64,000 nucleotides of DNA, from contig CM056879.1 in NCBI GenBank assembly GCA_029876055.1, positions 1,550,001 through 1,614,000 of the forward strand. The letters run 5' to 3'. Each line of letters opens with the position of its first letter. The first letter of the stretch is position 1. The translations under genes were made by a program, and so were the position numbers. This DNA comes from Madurella fahalii (lineage: Eukaryota > Ascomycota > Sordariomycetes > Sordariales). Shown one piece after another: positions 1 to 11,879 of this stretch. Below the pieces are notes generated by a model. The model had not been told where the DNA came from. It searched no databases and saw only the letters and a program-made list of their open reading frames with translations.

Positions 1-333
1 TGTACCTTCTGGTGAAATTCGATATACTTCGGGGTCCGCGAGGTCATCTCCCTCGGTATCATGGAAAAGGATCTCAAATGACGCCCACTTGAATCTCTGA
101 GTCGTCTTGGACGGTGTGAGCCGAAAGTCGAACACCAGCAGGCTTGCCTCGGAGCCGCCTGGTAGGATCTTGCCGTGGCCTAGCAAAGCGACCTTTAGGC
201 TCAACCTCGGGGTATCGATCAGTGTTCGCCGATATGTTTCGCCCGCCTTGTTCTGGTTGCGGAACTCCCCGACCACGACGCCGTCCCCACCGTCAGCTCC
301 AACAACGGGCTCAAGTACAAGTTCGAACTCCAT
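1..333 (-). CDS. Partial unknown protein cut by the left window edge
   Basis: A minus-strand reading frame is open without stops from an ATG at 333 to the window edge, about 111 residues. It begins MEFELVLEP and includes the stretches FRNQNKAGETYRR, LLVFDFRLTP and FKWASFEILFHD, then an acidic segment and PEVYRISPEG. The charged/hydrophobic alternation is that of a beta-rich soluble domain; I see no signal peptide or membrane segment. The plus-strand ORFs over the same bases (107-349) are shadows. I do not recognise the family. Its start codon is 573 bp from that of the subtilisin-like protease on the other strand, so the two could share a promoter region. Coding status rests on frame openness and residue composition. 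Confidence 0.6.
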   Translation of the reverse strand, partial: MEFELVLEPVVGADGGDGVVVGEFRNQNKAGETYRRTLIDTPRLSLKVALLGHGKILPGGSEASLLVFDFRLTPSKTTQRFKWASFEILFHDTEGDDLADPEVYRISPEGT

Positions 334-905
334 CACAACGATAAGGTAGAACAGTAAGTCTCTTGACGCAACGTAGTAATTGTGAGGGGAGATCGGAATA
401 AAAAAAAAAAAGGAGGGAAAGAGGCGCAAACGAGAGTAGGTAGGCTCGGGTCTTGGAAGAAGCCAGCTCGTGCCGATTATTATAGAGCACTGCCGAGCCC
501 ATGCAGTACTCCTCATAATAAACCCTAGATAGTCGTTTATCCAACACATGGACTATCCGATCAGCACTAGAATGCGTACTCCCCGTTACGTCCCGGGGTG
601 GTGGCCGTGCTACTCGCACGGTCGTAGTATCGAGCCTGATGCAGGCCGGGGTCCTAGTAGTATGCGTCACCTCGGCCCTTCGAGCCGATCAATCCCCCTT
701 CGGAAGGCCCCCACGCAAACCGTACCTGATGTACACGTACACCTCCGCCCGTGCCGGCCCGTGCATGACTCTAGGTGCACAGCGGCCAAGGTGACCGACT
801 GGCTGTCGGAACTTTTTGGCAAGGTTAGCTTGCTCTCTCATTCACGCCTCACATCCTCTGAGATCCGCCCTGACGGACCGGTCAGAGTTTGCTGTTGCCT
901 TCATC
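334..905. other. Divergent intergenic region
   Basis: This 572-bp spacer separates the left-edge gene (minus) from the subtilisin-like gene (plus). It holds an A12 tract near 400-411 and no convincing gene. An in-frame ATG at 816 extends the protease by 30 residues. I consider it part of the leader, because the 906 start gives a more typical cytosolic N-terminus. Confidence 0.5.
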
Positions 906-3900
906 ATGTCACGTCGGTTGCCAGTATTTCAGGATGGCAGTGATCAAGAGAGTAGTAACCAGAAGAAGAGGAGGCAAGGGTCCTCTACCAACCTTGCCGA
1001 TCGCCCAAGGAGAGGCGGAGCGGAGCCCACTCAGCACCATCGTCCTGCCTTGTTTAAGAGAGGCGAAACCTGCGAAGACCTGAGACAGTTGGTGAATGAG
1101 GACCCCAGTGACGATGGCTACCGCCGGTTCTTGAAGGACCCGAAGCGCCAAGCGCAGTCCCAGTATTTCAAGAGACTCAAGGCGAGGGCCACAACAAGCA
1201 CCGCCAAAGCAGAGTCGAACATCTTCCACGAGCTCGTCCTTCAGAGCAAGGACAAAGAATGGCCCAGAGAGGACATCGCCAAAGTTCTCGCTCGGATATT
1301 GCAGAAGCCCAAAGATGATCCCATCTCGGCTGCCACAGCCACCAACCAGAAGCGCAGCGCGAAAAAGGATGCCTTTGCTGGAGAAGAACTTCTCGAAGAG
1401 GACTTTAACGATGGGACGCCCATCTTGATGGCGCTTAAGTCTGGCCGACACCGAAATCTACCATTTGTGGAGGAGCTCCTACGGCTCGACCCGCCACCCT
1501 CTAATTTGGGTAAAATCTTTTGGATGGAGTCTGAGAAGAGTACCTGGAGATACTGTCTACATGCAGCCATCGACAATGCCGACGTACATGATGATGATTT
1601 CCACATCCATGAGATGGTCCAACACATGCGACAGTACCAGCCCCCTGCGCCCCGAAGAACCGGAGACAAGCCACAGCGCTCTCCTTTCGAGGAACGCGAG
1701 AAAAGCGAAGGCAACACTCCGTTACATCTTGCCGTCAAGAAAGCGCCCGTCGACACAACAGCTCTGGCGGACTCCGGATCCGTTTCTGCAGAAGCAGGTT
1801 CCGTTGCGAGCAGGATGCAGCGCGCGAAGAAGCTAATTGAAGTTCTTGTAGAAGCGTGTCCCGTTGCATTAGGGGTGAGGAACGGTATAGGGGAAAACTC
1901 GGAAGAAAAGGGGCGCACACCGTATCAAGAGCGCATATTCCAACTCGCGTTTGAATTCCACAAATGGAAAACCCGTCAATCCGCGAACACCGCCGCCATA
2001 CCTCCTCCTGCAAATGCCAACGACACCGCAGAACCATACCGCGCTATGATGGAAGCGGCGGAGGATGGCGCCGGTTACGTGAGCGACGCCGAGAAGGAGT
2101 GTGAGCCCGATCTCGACAAAGACGCAACCGAATCCTCCTTCTCACGGATGTATTATGGGGATGACAACTTTCGGAAATTCGTGATTTCCGATCCGATCGC
2201 ATCCTACATCAGCCATTACTGCGTCGCATCTCGGGACATGACCCGGGAGAAGGCAATGGACTACCTGTATCGGAGAGGTGAAGGTTCGTATAACCGCAAA
2301 GCCGGTGGAGCCTCTGTGACCCCAGTCATTGACCGCCACCATCCAGAACGTGCTATCGAGTTCAACCTTTTGGGGTTCCCACGGCAGAAGATTACTCAAG
2401 ACTACCTAGAGAGCCTCGAAACGCATGTTAGGTTTGAAAGGACGCTGAAATATGTTGCGCTGCCGAGGCTGGCTGTCGAGACAACCGGTGGCTCTTCACA
2501 AACCGGGTCGTAGGTGGATTCAGGTAGTTGCCGGGCCAGCCAAGATATGGTATGACTAACCGCTTCCATATGATAGCGCTCTCACTCAAAAGACACCCGC
2601 CGCGGACTTGACAACTATCTTTGAGTGGCTGCATACGAGGTATGTCAGAAAGATTCAAAAGGTCACAGTGTTCGACAGCGAGCTACCGTCGCACACTGAC
2701 GACAAAATCGTCGAAGCTTTGAAACGCTTCGACGTTGAGGAATGGGACTGGGACAAAATGGATCTCTCTAGCGAGGTGGTTTTTGCCGCTTCGTCAAATT
2801 CTGTTCGAGAGATATCACTCCAAGCTTCGGGAAATGAGGCTGTTCTACAGGGTTGGTGTGCGCCAGGTGGATTCGGTAATAAAGAGAAATTTCCAAAGGT
2901 AGAGTACTGCACCTAAACCCAAGTGGCTGCGAAACCCAACCCCCCCCCCCCCCCAACAGCTATTCCCTTTCTGCGAGTACCTGGCAGACTAACATGGAAT
3001 TCTACTTGACTTGCACGCTCCTAGCTTCGAGAAATCTACATATATCTACACGAGGTTTGTGTCACGTCAAGGCCTGCATGCGGAGTGAGAAAGCTACTAA
3101 ATAACGATTTAACTGAGTAGGGTCAAGAGGATAAACAAACCCTTCAGCGCCGCGGCAACATGGTCAAAGAAAGTCTTGAATCCCGGGAGTCTGGAATCAT
3201 GCTACACAAGGCAAGGCTCTCCGAGAAGGCTAGAGCAGTTGCCTTGGAAGCCGTTGATCTCATCGAGCAAGTGACGCAGCCAACCACGGCTCTCGACATT
3301 GAAGGCATGCAGGGAAAGATACGGGACCTAAGAAATCAGATTGACAACTTGAAGCCAGCCCCCTTGTCAGAAGACAAACTACACGTGGACTTTAGCATAG
3401 TGCCGGTTGGGATGCGGGCGAATGTGTCAAGGAGCACACGAATCGCGACTTCAAGGTGAGGTTTAGATCCGGAAACAACTTAACAAGACGGCAAACAGCA
3501 CTAACCTGGTGTACACAAATAGCGATGGCGAAAGAATCAGCCGGATAAAGGAGTTAACCAGCTTCTTCCGCAACGTTAAACGCAATGAACAAGAATCCCT
3601 GTCCAAGCCGCAACATCGAGTCAAGATCGCCATCATCGACGACGGCCTTGATTCGTCTCTCTACATAATTGACCGTACGCATTGCCGAGTCGTGGCCGGA
3701 CAGTCTTTCTGCACTTCGTATACAGGGTACACGAACAACTATTATGTCCCTTCGGGCAATCACGGCACCCAAGTTGCATCCATCATCTGCCAGATCTGCC
3801 CCGAAGTCGACCTCTACATTGCACGGCTGGATGAACAATACACAAGATCCGGAAATAGGGTTATCAACCCGGCATCGGCCGAGAAAGTAAGCGCCCCGGT

Positions 3901-4907
3901 ACCCGCACGGCCCCAGTTACTACTGGCCAACCGCCTTCTGGTTTTCTGGGATAATGCGGAAATACGGAATGCTAATGAATCCAAATCCTCCAGGCCATCA
4001 TGTGGGCGACGGGTTGCGGCGTAGACATCATCTGCATGAGCTGGACGATCGAAGACCCCAACGGCGATCGTCAGTTCCCGAACCTCAGTAAGGCCATCGA
4101 CAAAGCATATAAGAATCGGATCATCATGTTCTGTTCTGCTAGCGATCAGGGGGGAGCTCGATGGTACGCTGCTATCCCGGAGCGTTTAAGGGCAACAAAT
4201 CCATCCGCATAGGATCTTGCTCGGCCTCTAATGTCCCGTCGGTTTGGGTCAACCCGAAACAGGTAGACTTTCTGCTACCCGGAGAGAATATCGTCATACG
4301 CAACAGCGACGGAACATCTGAGTGCCAGACAGGAAGTTCCTTCGCCACCGCCGTTGCAGCCGGCTTGGGAGGGCTTATGTTGTACTGCTCTCTCCAGCTT
4401 GGGACGGGCATCCTTCCGTCAGTCAAGAATGCCCGTCTCGGCCACTCCGAGGTAGCCAATGACGAGGAAAATGAGACCAGCTCTAGCGAGGAGAGCGGTT
4501 CTGAATCCGACGCAGAATCCTATGATCAGCCGCGTCGGGGTAACGGTGCTGCTCGTGGCCAAAACGGGTCTGCCAAAGGAGAAAAGGACGAAGAGATCCT
4601 GTGGGATCGGAGTCGCATGTACAACGTCTTCGATCAGATGTCGATTCCTCCCGGGAAGGACAAAACGCTCCTCGTCATGCCTGAGACCTTCCTTATCGAC
4701 AGGCTGAAGGGTCTCCTCAAGCGAAAGGGGAAAGGGCTTGATAAACTGGACTGGGATGCAAAATTCGAAGCTGCTCTCCGAAAAGTTATGCAGCAGTTGA
4801 CAGTAAGCTTGTTTGTTTCGCCTTCTCAAGGATCAAATAGCTAACCATTGTATCACTTCGAGGAAACACCGACTCGTGCGGCTTACGATGAGAACTTTCA
4901 AGATTGA
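906..4907 (+). CDS. Ankyrin-like/subtilisin-like serine protease (peptidase S8), one frameshift
   Basis: Proposed exons: 906-2509, 2577-2898, 3025-3054, 3121-3455, 3523-3886, 3994-4802, 4863-4907; about 1169 residues if one missing base is allowed. The N-terminal half has ankyrin-like helices (TPILMALKSGRHRNLPFVEE, GNTPLHLAV). The C-terminal half is a subtilase with all three catalytic motifs: Asp in AIIDDGLDS (about 3630), His in GNHGTQVAS (about 3757) and Ser in TGSSFATAVAAG (about 4330). There is no signal peptide, so it is probably intracellular, like the S8 domains attached to fungal NLR-type proteins. Introns have good donors and CTAAC-like branch sites. The frame breaks in the G6 run near 4149-4154 between SASDQG and CYPGAFKGN; one extra G restores a coding length divisible by three. 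Either the gene is newly broken or the assembly lost a base. An acidic/Ser-rich linker follows the protease domain. Family call is firm; the function of the N-terminal half is not known. Confidence 0.82.
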
Positions 4908-5757
4908 ACCGGCGATTCTCTTGAGCCAGAACTCAGTTGTGACTAATAGCCTGGTTTCGAGAAAAAAAATGAAAAAATAAAACCTCAACAGTACGGTAGC
5001 CGTACAGTTCCGATTCCGTCTACCGAAGGCGTGTACTGCTGCTGATGCTACTTACGTCCTGGAAGTATCCCAGCTTGAGTACGAAAAGGCTGGGGCCAAA
5101 AGTGAGTGAACTGCCTTGTTAAATTAGGCGAAAATATGGCGTGCGAATTTGGAACCGTAATCGCACTGTATTTTTGGATGGGTTAAGGACTGTCCGCTAG
5201 GTTTCAGGCATTATACCCCTACAAACCCACTAATGAACTGCGCTAGTTGAGAAGTGTGATCACTGGTTCGATAACGAAGATAGTGAGCAGTTAAATCCGA
5301 GTCTCCGTCTGGGATACTGTGTGGTCTGTGCGTAGGAGCTTTTTTCTTTGGTTTGGGGCTATAACAGAGTAGCTCACTCACTTTTGACCCCAGCGTCCGT
5401 AGTATGTTACTACTCGAGCAAGCCTCTGTAAACTCGCTCTGTAGCATTAATTTTAAGTTGCTCGACCGCAATCACAGCACTGCTTTAACACGACAGTTTT
5501 ATTAGCCCTACTTCTGCACTTGGCGTAAGAGATGAGCAGGCCGTTGTGATGTTAGTAGCAAAACTCTCCCGGAGCGGAATCTCCGCCCGGAATTGTGCAG
5601 ATCGAGGACGGGATTGGACAGCAGCAGGTGGGGCACTCGGATGGATCCGATGGTCATGTTCCAATTCAAACACAACTTTGTGCATGGCTGAAGCTTGGCA
5701 CGGTGTTCGCCACGCTGAGCTGGCCCCCCTCAACCGATCGAAGCAACTTAGTTTTGA
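4908..5757. other. Intergenic region
   Basis: This is the 3' flank of the protease and the promoter side of the histidine kinase. It is AT-richer than the neighbouring coding DNA, with A-rich stretches near 4961-4983. I see no gene here. Confidence 0.5.
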
Positions 5758-5877
5758 CTTCCCGTCGAACATTGTGCTTTCTACGAAAGGGACCTCGCGA
5801 ATACCGCGAACGTCCACCACCCCGCTCCATCAGCGCCGCTGCAATTGACGACGTCATTTGCGGGTGCCACCATCAAC

Positions 5878-8800
5878 ATGCTCATCCCTGTCGATAGCAT
5901 CGATGGGGTCGCATCGGCGGCGGCTTGTGTCGAACCAGAGAGCTCGGAGCGCGCGAGACAGCGCGAAATCGCAGCGTAAGCCGCCATGCCTGATCCTGCC
6001 TCACTTGACCCAACTTCAGCCGACACCCTTGCTAACCCATGCTATCCCATCCAGCTACCTCTCTGCTGCCTCCTTTCCGCCCGGATTACCCGTTGCTTTC
6101 CAGGAGAAGCCGTTTCTCAACACGGATCCCACCCTCAATGCCCTTACCCAGTTAGGAGCCCTCCGTCTGGGAGTCGACCGCGCATTCGTGTCCCTCATCG
6201 ACCGTCAATATCAGTATGTTGTCGCCGAGATTACAAGATCGCATTCGCTCGCCGAGATGAAGTGCGCCCCTGACGACAGCATCGCGATAGGGGTTTGCAA
6301 GTTAAATAACTGCGACGGAGTCTGCCCCGCCACCATGAAGGCTTTCATGGATGAGACGGGAGAATGGGTGCGGACCGGCCCCGACGTCATCGCCAATAGG
6401 ACCCGATACATCATCAACGATTTCCGGACGCACCCTGACTACAAGGACCGACCTTACGTGACCGGTTATCCGTACTTCACCTCGTACTTGGAAGTCCCTC
6501 TCGTGTCTCCGCTGGGCTATCTTTTGGGAAGCTACTGCGTCGTCGACAGCAAGCATAACGACTTCGACAGCGACGACATCGTTGGGGTCATGAATGAGGC
6601 TGCCTCTGCTATCATGGCCCATCTGGAAAACGTGAAGATAAGACAGAGCCGAGACCGTTCCCAGCAGCTGATTCAAGGGCTGAGCGGCTTTATTCGACAC
6701 CAGCCGCCAATTCAACACCCAGGACCATTTCGAGACACTGCCCCACCGGAGGGCGCAAGGAAGCCCGGTAACCCGATCCCTCCCACCGTAGGACTGGCAA
6801 CTGACCTTCGGGGCTCATTCACGGCAGGTAGGCAAGGTGGGAGCGACGACTCGACAGATATGCTATCATCTGGTGGCTCGGCATGTCAACCACCCCCAAA
6901 CGTTGCTTCGTCGTCCCTTGAATCCGCACAATCTGCCTTGTCGCTCTCTTCTACGCCACCCCAGGGAGGTTCCGAGACGCCTCCAACGACTCCACGGGAT
7001 GAGCTAGACGAGAACCCGATAGAACAGCAACTCCAGACAGATGCGAGTGCCACCCGCCCAGGCCCATCGAGCACCCGCTCTGATGCCTCAGAGCCACACG
7101 GTTTCATCAGCTCGGTCAACATTAAAGCCACTTTCTTCCGAGCGGCGGCCACGATTCAACGGTCCATGGACCTGGATGGTCTCATGTTCCTTGATGCCGT
7201 GCCTAGCTCCTATGTGGATAGGCTAGACCAGCAACCGGTCGACGTGCGCGGAGAACCACGACATACCTTTGTCGAAGGACCATTTTGCCCGGCAATAGTC
7301 AAATCTGTTATCGGTCCAGAAGGCGAGATTGCGACTCATTCAGCCCAGACTCAGCTTCCGGAAGTGTCACTTCAAAGGTTCATTCGAGCGTACCCGGAGG
7401 GTCATGTGTTCACCGCCGACGAGCTCGGCCCGATTGACGACAGCTACGGCGTTGGGAAGCCATTCCAGTCTCAGACCACAGCAGACTCTAAAAGCTTGCG
7501 TCTGACGAACGACATCGCCGCGCTTTTTCGAGTCTTGCCTGCTGCCAGATATGTCGTCTTCCTCCCGCTGTGGCATTTCCAACGAGAGTGTTGGTACGCT
7601 GCCGCACTAGGCTGGGTAGAGGATCCAACACGTGCAATCGGTGTTACCGATATTGGTCTGGTTTCAGCCTTTGGTAATTCTGTCATGGCCGAAGTGTTAC
7701 GCTTGGAAGCATTGGCCGCAAGCCGCGCCAAGTCAGACTTTGTCTCATCGCTCAGCCACGAGCTACGAAGCCCGCTCCACGGTATAATGGCGAGTAGTGA
7801 GCTACTCCGCGAGGCCATATCAGACTGCTCCCTTTTGTCGACCCTGGATATGCTTGACTCGTGCGCTACGACTCTGCTCGATACCTTCAACAATTTGCTC
7901 GATCATGCTATTGTGACACACGCCGGCCGCGACCGCGGGTTCCTAACCTCGCCTTTCTCGGAAATAAAGGACATCGATCTTGCGGTATTGGTCGAGGAGG
8001 TCGTGGAAGCAGTCAGAGTCGGGCATCTATCGCAAAACGTCGCCCACCTGCAGATATCACCATCCACACACCGAAGAGGAACGTATCCTACAGAACTCCC
8101 CAATTTAGGACACGACCTGCCGGATTGTTCATTACTCATTACCGTGAACATTGCAAGATACCAGTGGACACTACCAGTCGACGTTGGCGCTTGGAAACGG
8201 ATTGTTATGAACATCTTCGGGAACGCTTTAAAGCACACCAGCGCCGGTCGCATCGAAGTTGGGTTGAAGGTCGTCAAGAGGACGGATAGGACAGGCAACG
8301 CGTCTGACTACATTTCGTTCACAGTTGAGGACACTGGCTCGGGTATGAGTTCGGATTATCTAAAATATCATCTGTTTACGCCATTCTCGCAGGAAGACAG
8401 TATTACCCCCGGCATGGGTTTGGGTCTGAGCATTGTTCGGCAGCTCGTCAGTGACCTCGGTGGCACCGTTAATATCAAAAGCTCCTTGGGCATAGGGACA
8501 CTCGTCGAGGTGTTGGTTCCTCTTCGCAAGCATATTCCAAATTCTCTAACCACCAACACCACACCACTAACAAGCGCAGATGAGCAACACCCTTTGGATG
8601 ATCACTTTTCTGAGCTCGGTGGGCGGACCTTGTGTCTCATCACTCCTGATGCCTATGCAGCCATGGCTGATACGGAGTTCTACATCACCAAGGAGGTCCG
8701 GAACTGGTCGGCAATTGTCGAGAGAGCTCTGAAAGTCATCGCAGAAACGTCTCTTGGGATGAAGCTGATCGTTGGAACCAAGGATCGCCCAGTCCCGGAA

Positions 8801-9673
8801 GCAGATCTCTATATCATGGATTGCAAGCTGTTCAACGGCACAGCGAAACAACGTCGCGACAACGTCTTGCAGACATGGCATGCACGTGTCGCGCCTCTAG
8901 TATTGCTTTGCTCGGGTTCAGGGACATCGTCGTGCCTCAAGCAACAGGTCGGGAAAGGTGGTAACATTCACTTGCATCACCCCATCGGTCCGAGAAAGCT
9001 CGCCTCGGTTCTCCGATCAGCTTTGGAAGCAGCTCAGCTCAACAGTGACTCGGTGCAGACCCAGACCAACAAACAGGCATGCGGTGCGGCACTGAAGGAA
9101 TCTGATGACTTGCGTGGGAGTCAGGATCCGTTGCCCTCTCTAGCTATGCCGGCACCGAGCCTGAAGGAATCGGCGCTGTTGCTGCCTCCTAATACGACTG
9201 GAAAATGGGAGAAGAAAACGAGTCCGCCAAAGACAGCCGCCGCATCACCACCGCAGCCCACGAGGATCCTACACCTTCTCCTTGTTGACGATAACCCTAT
9301 CAATACTAAACTACTCATGCATTTTGTACGGAAGCTGAACCACACGTTTGCTACGGCAAGCCATGGACTGGAGGCCGTGCAGCAATATAAGAGCGCACTA
9401 GAGGGGCGAGGGCTCCGTTTCGACTTGGTTTTTATGGATATCAACATGCCCGTGATGGACGGCTTCGAGGCCACCAGGGAGATAAGGCGGCTGGAAACTG
9501 AGGCTGGGACGAGCAGATGCAAGGTTGTTGCACTGACAGGTCTGAGCAGTGATATGGATCGGGATAAGGCGTCTGCAAGTGGTTTTGACTTATTCCTAAC
9601 GAAGCCTGTGAAGATGACTACGGTCAAAGGCGTGTTGGACGACGAGATGCGAGGAAAAGAGCCTAGTTTATGA
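5878..9673 (+). CDS. GAF-domain hybrid histidine kinase
   Basis: Exons 5878-5975 and 6055-9673 (donor GTAAGC, branch GCTAACC, acceptor CCAG) give about 1238 residues. Domain order: GAF-like sensor (about 6100-6640, with LTQLGALRLGVDRAFVSLID); a low-complexity Ser/Pro linker (6700-7100); HisKA with the H-box SHELRSPLHG (about 7755); HATPase with N-box IFGNALKHTSAGRI, G1 EDTGSGMS and G2 GMGLGLSIV (8209-8440); and a C-terminal receiver with LLLVDDNP, phosphoacceptor MDINMPVMDG (about 9440) and LTKPVK. It should autophosphorylate on His and pass phosphate to its own receiver Asp, then to an Hpt protein. There are no membrane segments, so it is cytosolic. The frame stays open upstream to 5758, with no earlier in-frame ATG. 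Either 5878 is the start or a further 5' exon exists. The fungal HK class was not assigned with certainty. Confidence 0.92.
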
Positions 9674-10799
9674 GGTTGAGTCTGTCAAGTCGAACCAGCG
9701 TACATGTCTAGGTCTTTGCGACCATAAAGTTGGATATAAGATTAGACTACATAGGATAATATGGGACACGTCGCTCCGTCGTCGATAGAGATGTTCTTGG
9801 CTTCAGCTCCAACTCCGACCCAAAACTTCGCCAAACCCGAGGGGCATCCGAGATTGTTCCACTTACCAACTTCCTCGCTTACTACATTTCTGCTATAATT
9901 TAGCTAATCCAAAGTCCTTGTCGGAAAGGCCTTTCTAACCTTACAGGTTAAATGCCGGTGAATCCTAAGAGGTACTAGACCCTAGGTAGTCAATGTAGTA
10001 AGGTGACCCTATAACTCAGACCTCTTCCTACGATTCGAAAAAAGACGCTATTGATCCAATACTATAATTAATCCATTGTCCTAAGTTCCAGTAGCGTGCC
10101 AGCAACCCGCTTGGGGAAATACCGCCTTCATTAGGGTTGCCAGGTGGTTACTCATAAATGGCGATACGTTTCACTCACCTTTACATCCATTACCTCAGTG
10201 AGGCACACTTTGGATCAATAATGGAAAAGGCACTTCAGATCAGAAGGTAGGGCAGCTTCCAAGTTCTCGCAAAGTAAGGACTAGGTTGGCGGTGATGTTG
10301 AATCTATAAGTTAAAAGATAATGCGTTTAAATGATAAAAGAACCGCAGCGAAATGAATCACAATTCACACAATTCACGAGCACTAGCCTTTTGTTTGAAC
10401 GAAGCCGACAGTCATGGGCTTCCAAACTTTTATCAGAAAGGAAAAGGTTTGACGTTATCCAATAAATTTCGTTCGGCAGCCCTTCTCCGAAATATAAATA
10501 TTCAAGCTTGGGGTGTGGGATCAATCATTACGAACCCCTCACCTAGGTCCTCGTCGGGTGTGGCGTGAATGGCAGAGGTTTAAATTTCTGGGCGCCTTCA
10601 ATTGTGTGTTCAGAGTTTCAATGAAGCCAGTGATTAGGATCACACGTGAGTGTATTTTCTAATTAAGTAGTGTAACACTGAGTGCCCTGGTCTAAATTCA
10701 AGAATAAAAGTTCGCCTCAAAAAGCAGCAAGGAGAAGTGAAACAACCATGATAGGCTGGATGGTTCTAATATAAAAGTTCTTGACAACGAAAAGGAAAT
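9674..10799. other. Intergenic, AT-rich, nothing recognised
   Basis: About 1.1 kb between the convergent histidine kinase and metalloprotease genes. AT-rich, with only short open frames. I see no gene, tRNA or repeat structure. Confidence 0.5.
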
Positions 10800-11879
10800 T
10801 TATCCACTCATTGTAGCATTGACGCGGTAGTCGTGGTAGATCTGGTACATGCGCTTGCTGTATGCGAGCACCCAAGTCAGTCAGCCGCTCCAGAGAAATT
10901 TAATGAACCATGTTGTTTTGTGGAGTAAGGGGTACTCACATCTGCCCCTCGGTAAACCTTGACTGGCAATCATCCGAAGTATACATCATGTAGTTTTCAA
11001 TCGGATCTAGAATAGGATTATCGCCCTCTGCGTTCCTGTTGCAAGTATTGCTCGTATTATCGCAGCTCCCAGAAACGCCTTGCCTCGTCTTGGGCGTGTC
11101 AACGACATGATCGTCTGGGTTGCCAGCCCAACACGTATCGGGCGGGCTGATAGGCGTAGCCTGGATGCCGCCGTCCTCGAAGGGGTGGAACAGGCCAAAC
11201 CAGTGGCCGATCTCATGCACAGCCGTCTTGCCGCGGTTCATGAACGGGTGCGAGCTGCCGTTGATGGTGTAGGTTGAGATGACGCATCCATCCTGCTTGA
11301 GACGCGTTTCGGGTGGGACGCCTTTTTGTGCTTCGGTCCAAGGGTTGCGACAGCCGCCGCCGTATCCCTGGTGAGTGTTGTTGTAGAAGTAGAGGTTCAG
11401 CGTGCGGTAATCGCCTATGTGGTATTCTTCTAGAATCGGGTTGAACTGCGAGATGGTTGTTTTTTCGCCTTGCCAGCGCGAGTCCACGTGGTAATGCAGC
11501 TTTGTCTCGTCGTAGTTGAAGGTGAGCTTAGTGGGTCCGTAGAGCTCCTTGATGATGCGGACTTGCTCGGCTACTTCGGCTTTCTGCCAGTGGTAGTTAG
11601 TATACAATCCGCGTTGTACTCTAGATGCCATTAGTGGGAGCGTACCGAAAGGTAGCCGTCCTCGCGGCGGGTGCTGGGGGCCGTGACGTGGACAACAAGA
11701 TCCACTGTAGGAGGCACAGGGTAGTCCTGTCGTGCTCTCAGCGACCGAAGACGGCTTCCAAGGTTTCCAACCTGAGCCTGAAGCTCCGCTAGTTCATTGT
11801 GGCCGCCACACTTGTGGACTTCTTGTGCCAGGGCGGGGGAAGCGGCCAGAAGACCGGCAACGAGCTGTCGGAAATACAT
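10800..11879 (-). CDS. Secreted pappalysin-like zinc metalloprotease (M43, fungal MEP1-like)
   Basis: Exons (minus): 11879-11646, 11583-10940, 10857-10800, giving 311 residues. Both introns have clear signals (GTACGC with TACTAAC; GTGAGT). The N-terminus MYFRQLVAGLLAASPALA is a signal peptide, followed by a short propeptide-like region. The catalytic zinc motif is HEIGHWFGLFH, and the Met-turn lies in NYMMYTSDDC, where the last residues pair in the disulfide pattern usual for the family. Length and order match fungal extracellular M43B proteases, which degrade host or substrate proteins at neutral pH. It stands alone, convergent with the kinase gene. No broken residues were seen, so it should be active. 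Confidence 0.92.

Noticed and set aside
816..905. Upstream in-frame start of the subtilase at 816
   Set aside because: The extra 30 residues are not family-like, and 906 gives a normal N-terminus. It cannot be excluded.
4163..4211. A possible short intron (GTACGC...GCATAG) that could bridge the frame change in the subtilase
   Set aside because: The bases between encode conserved protease sequence in the next frame (CYPGAFKGN, IRIGSCSAS), so they are exon; an indel is the better reading.
5546..5848. A possible 5' exon of the histidine kinase
   Set aside because: The frame does not join to 5878-5975 with recognisable splice sites and its composition is not protein-like.
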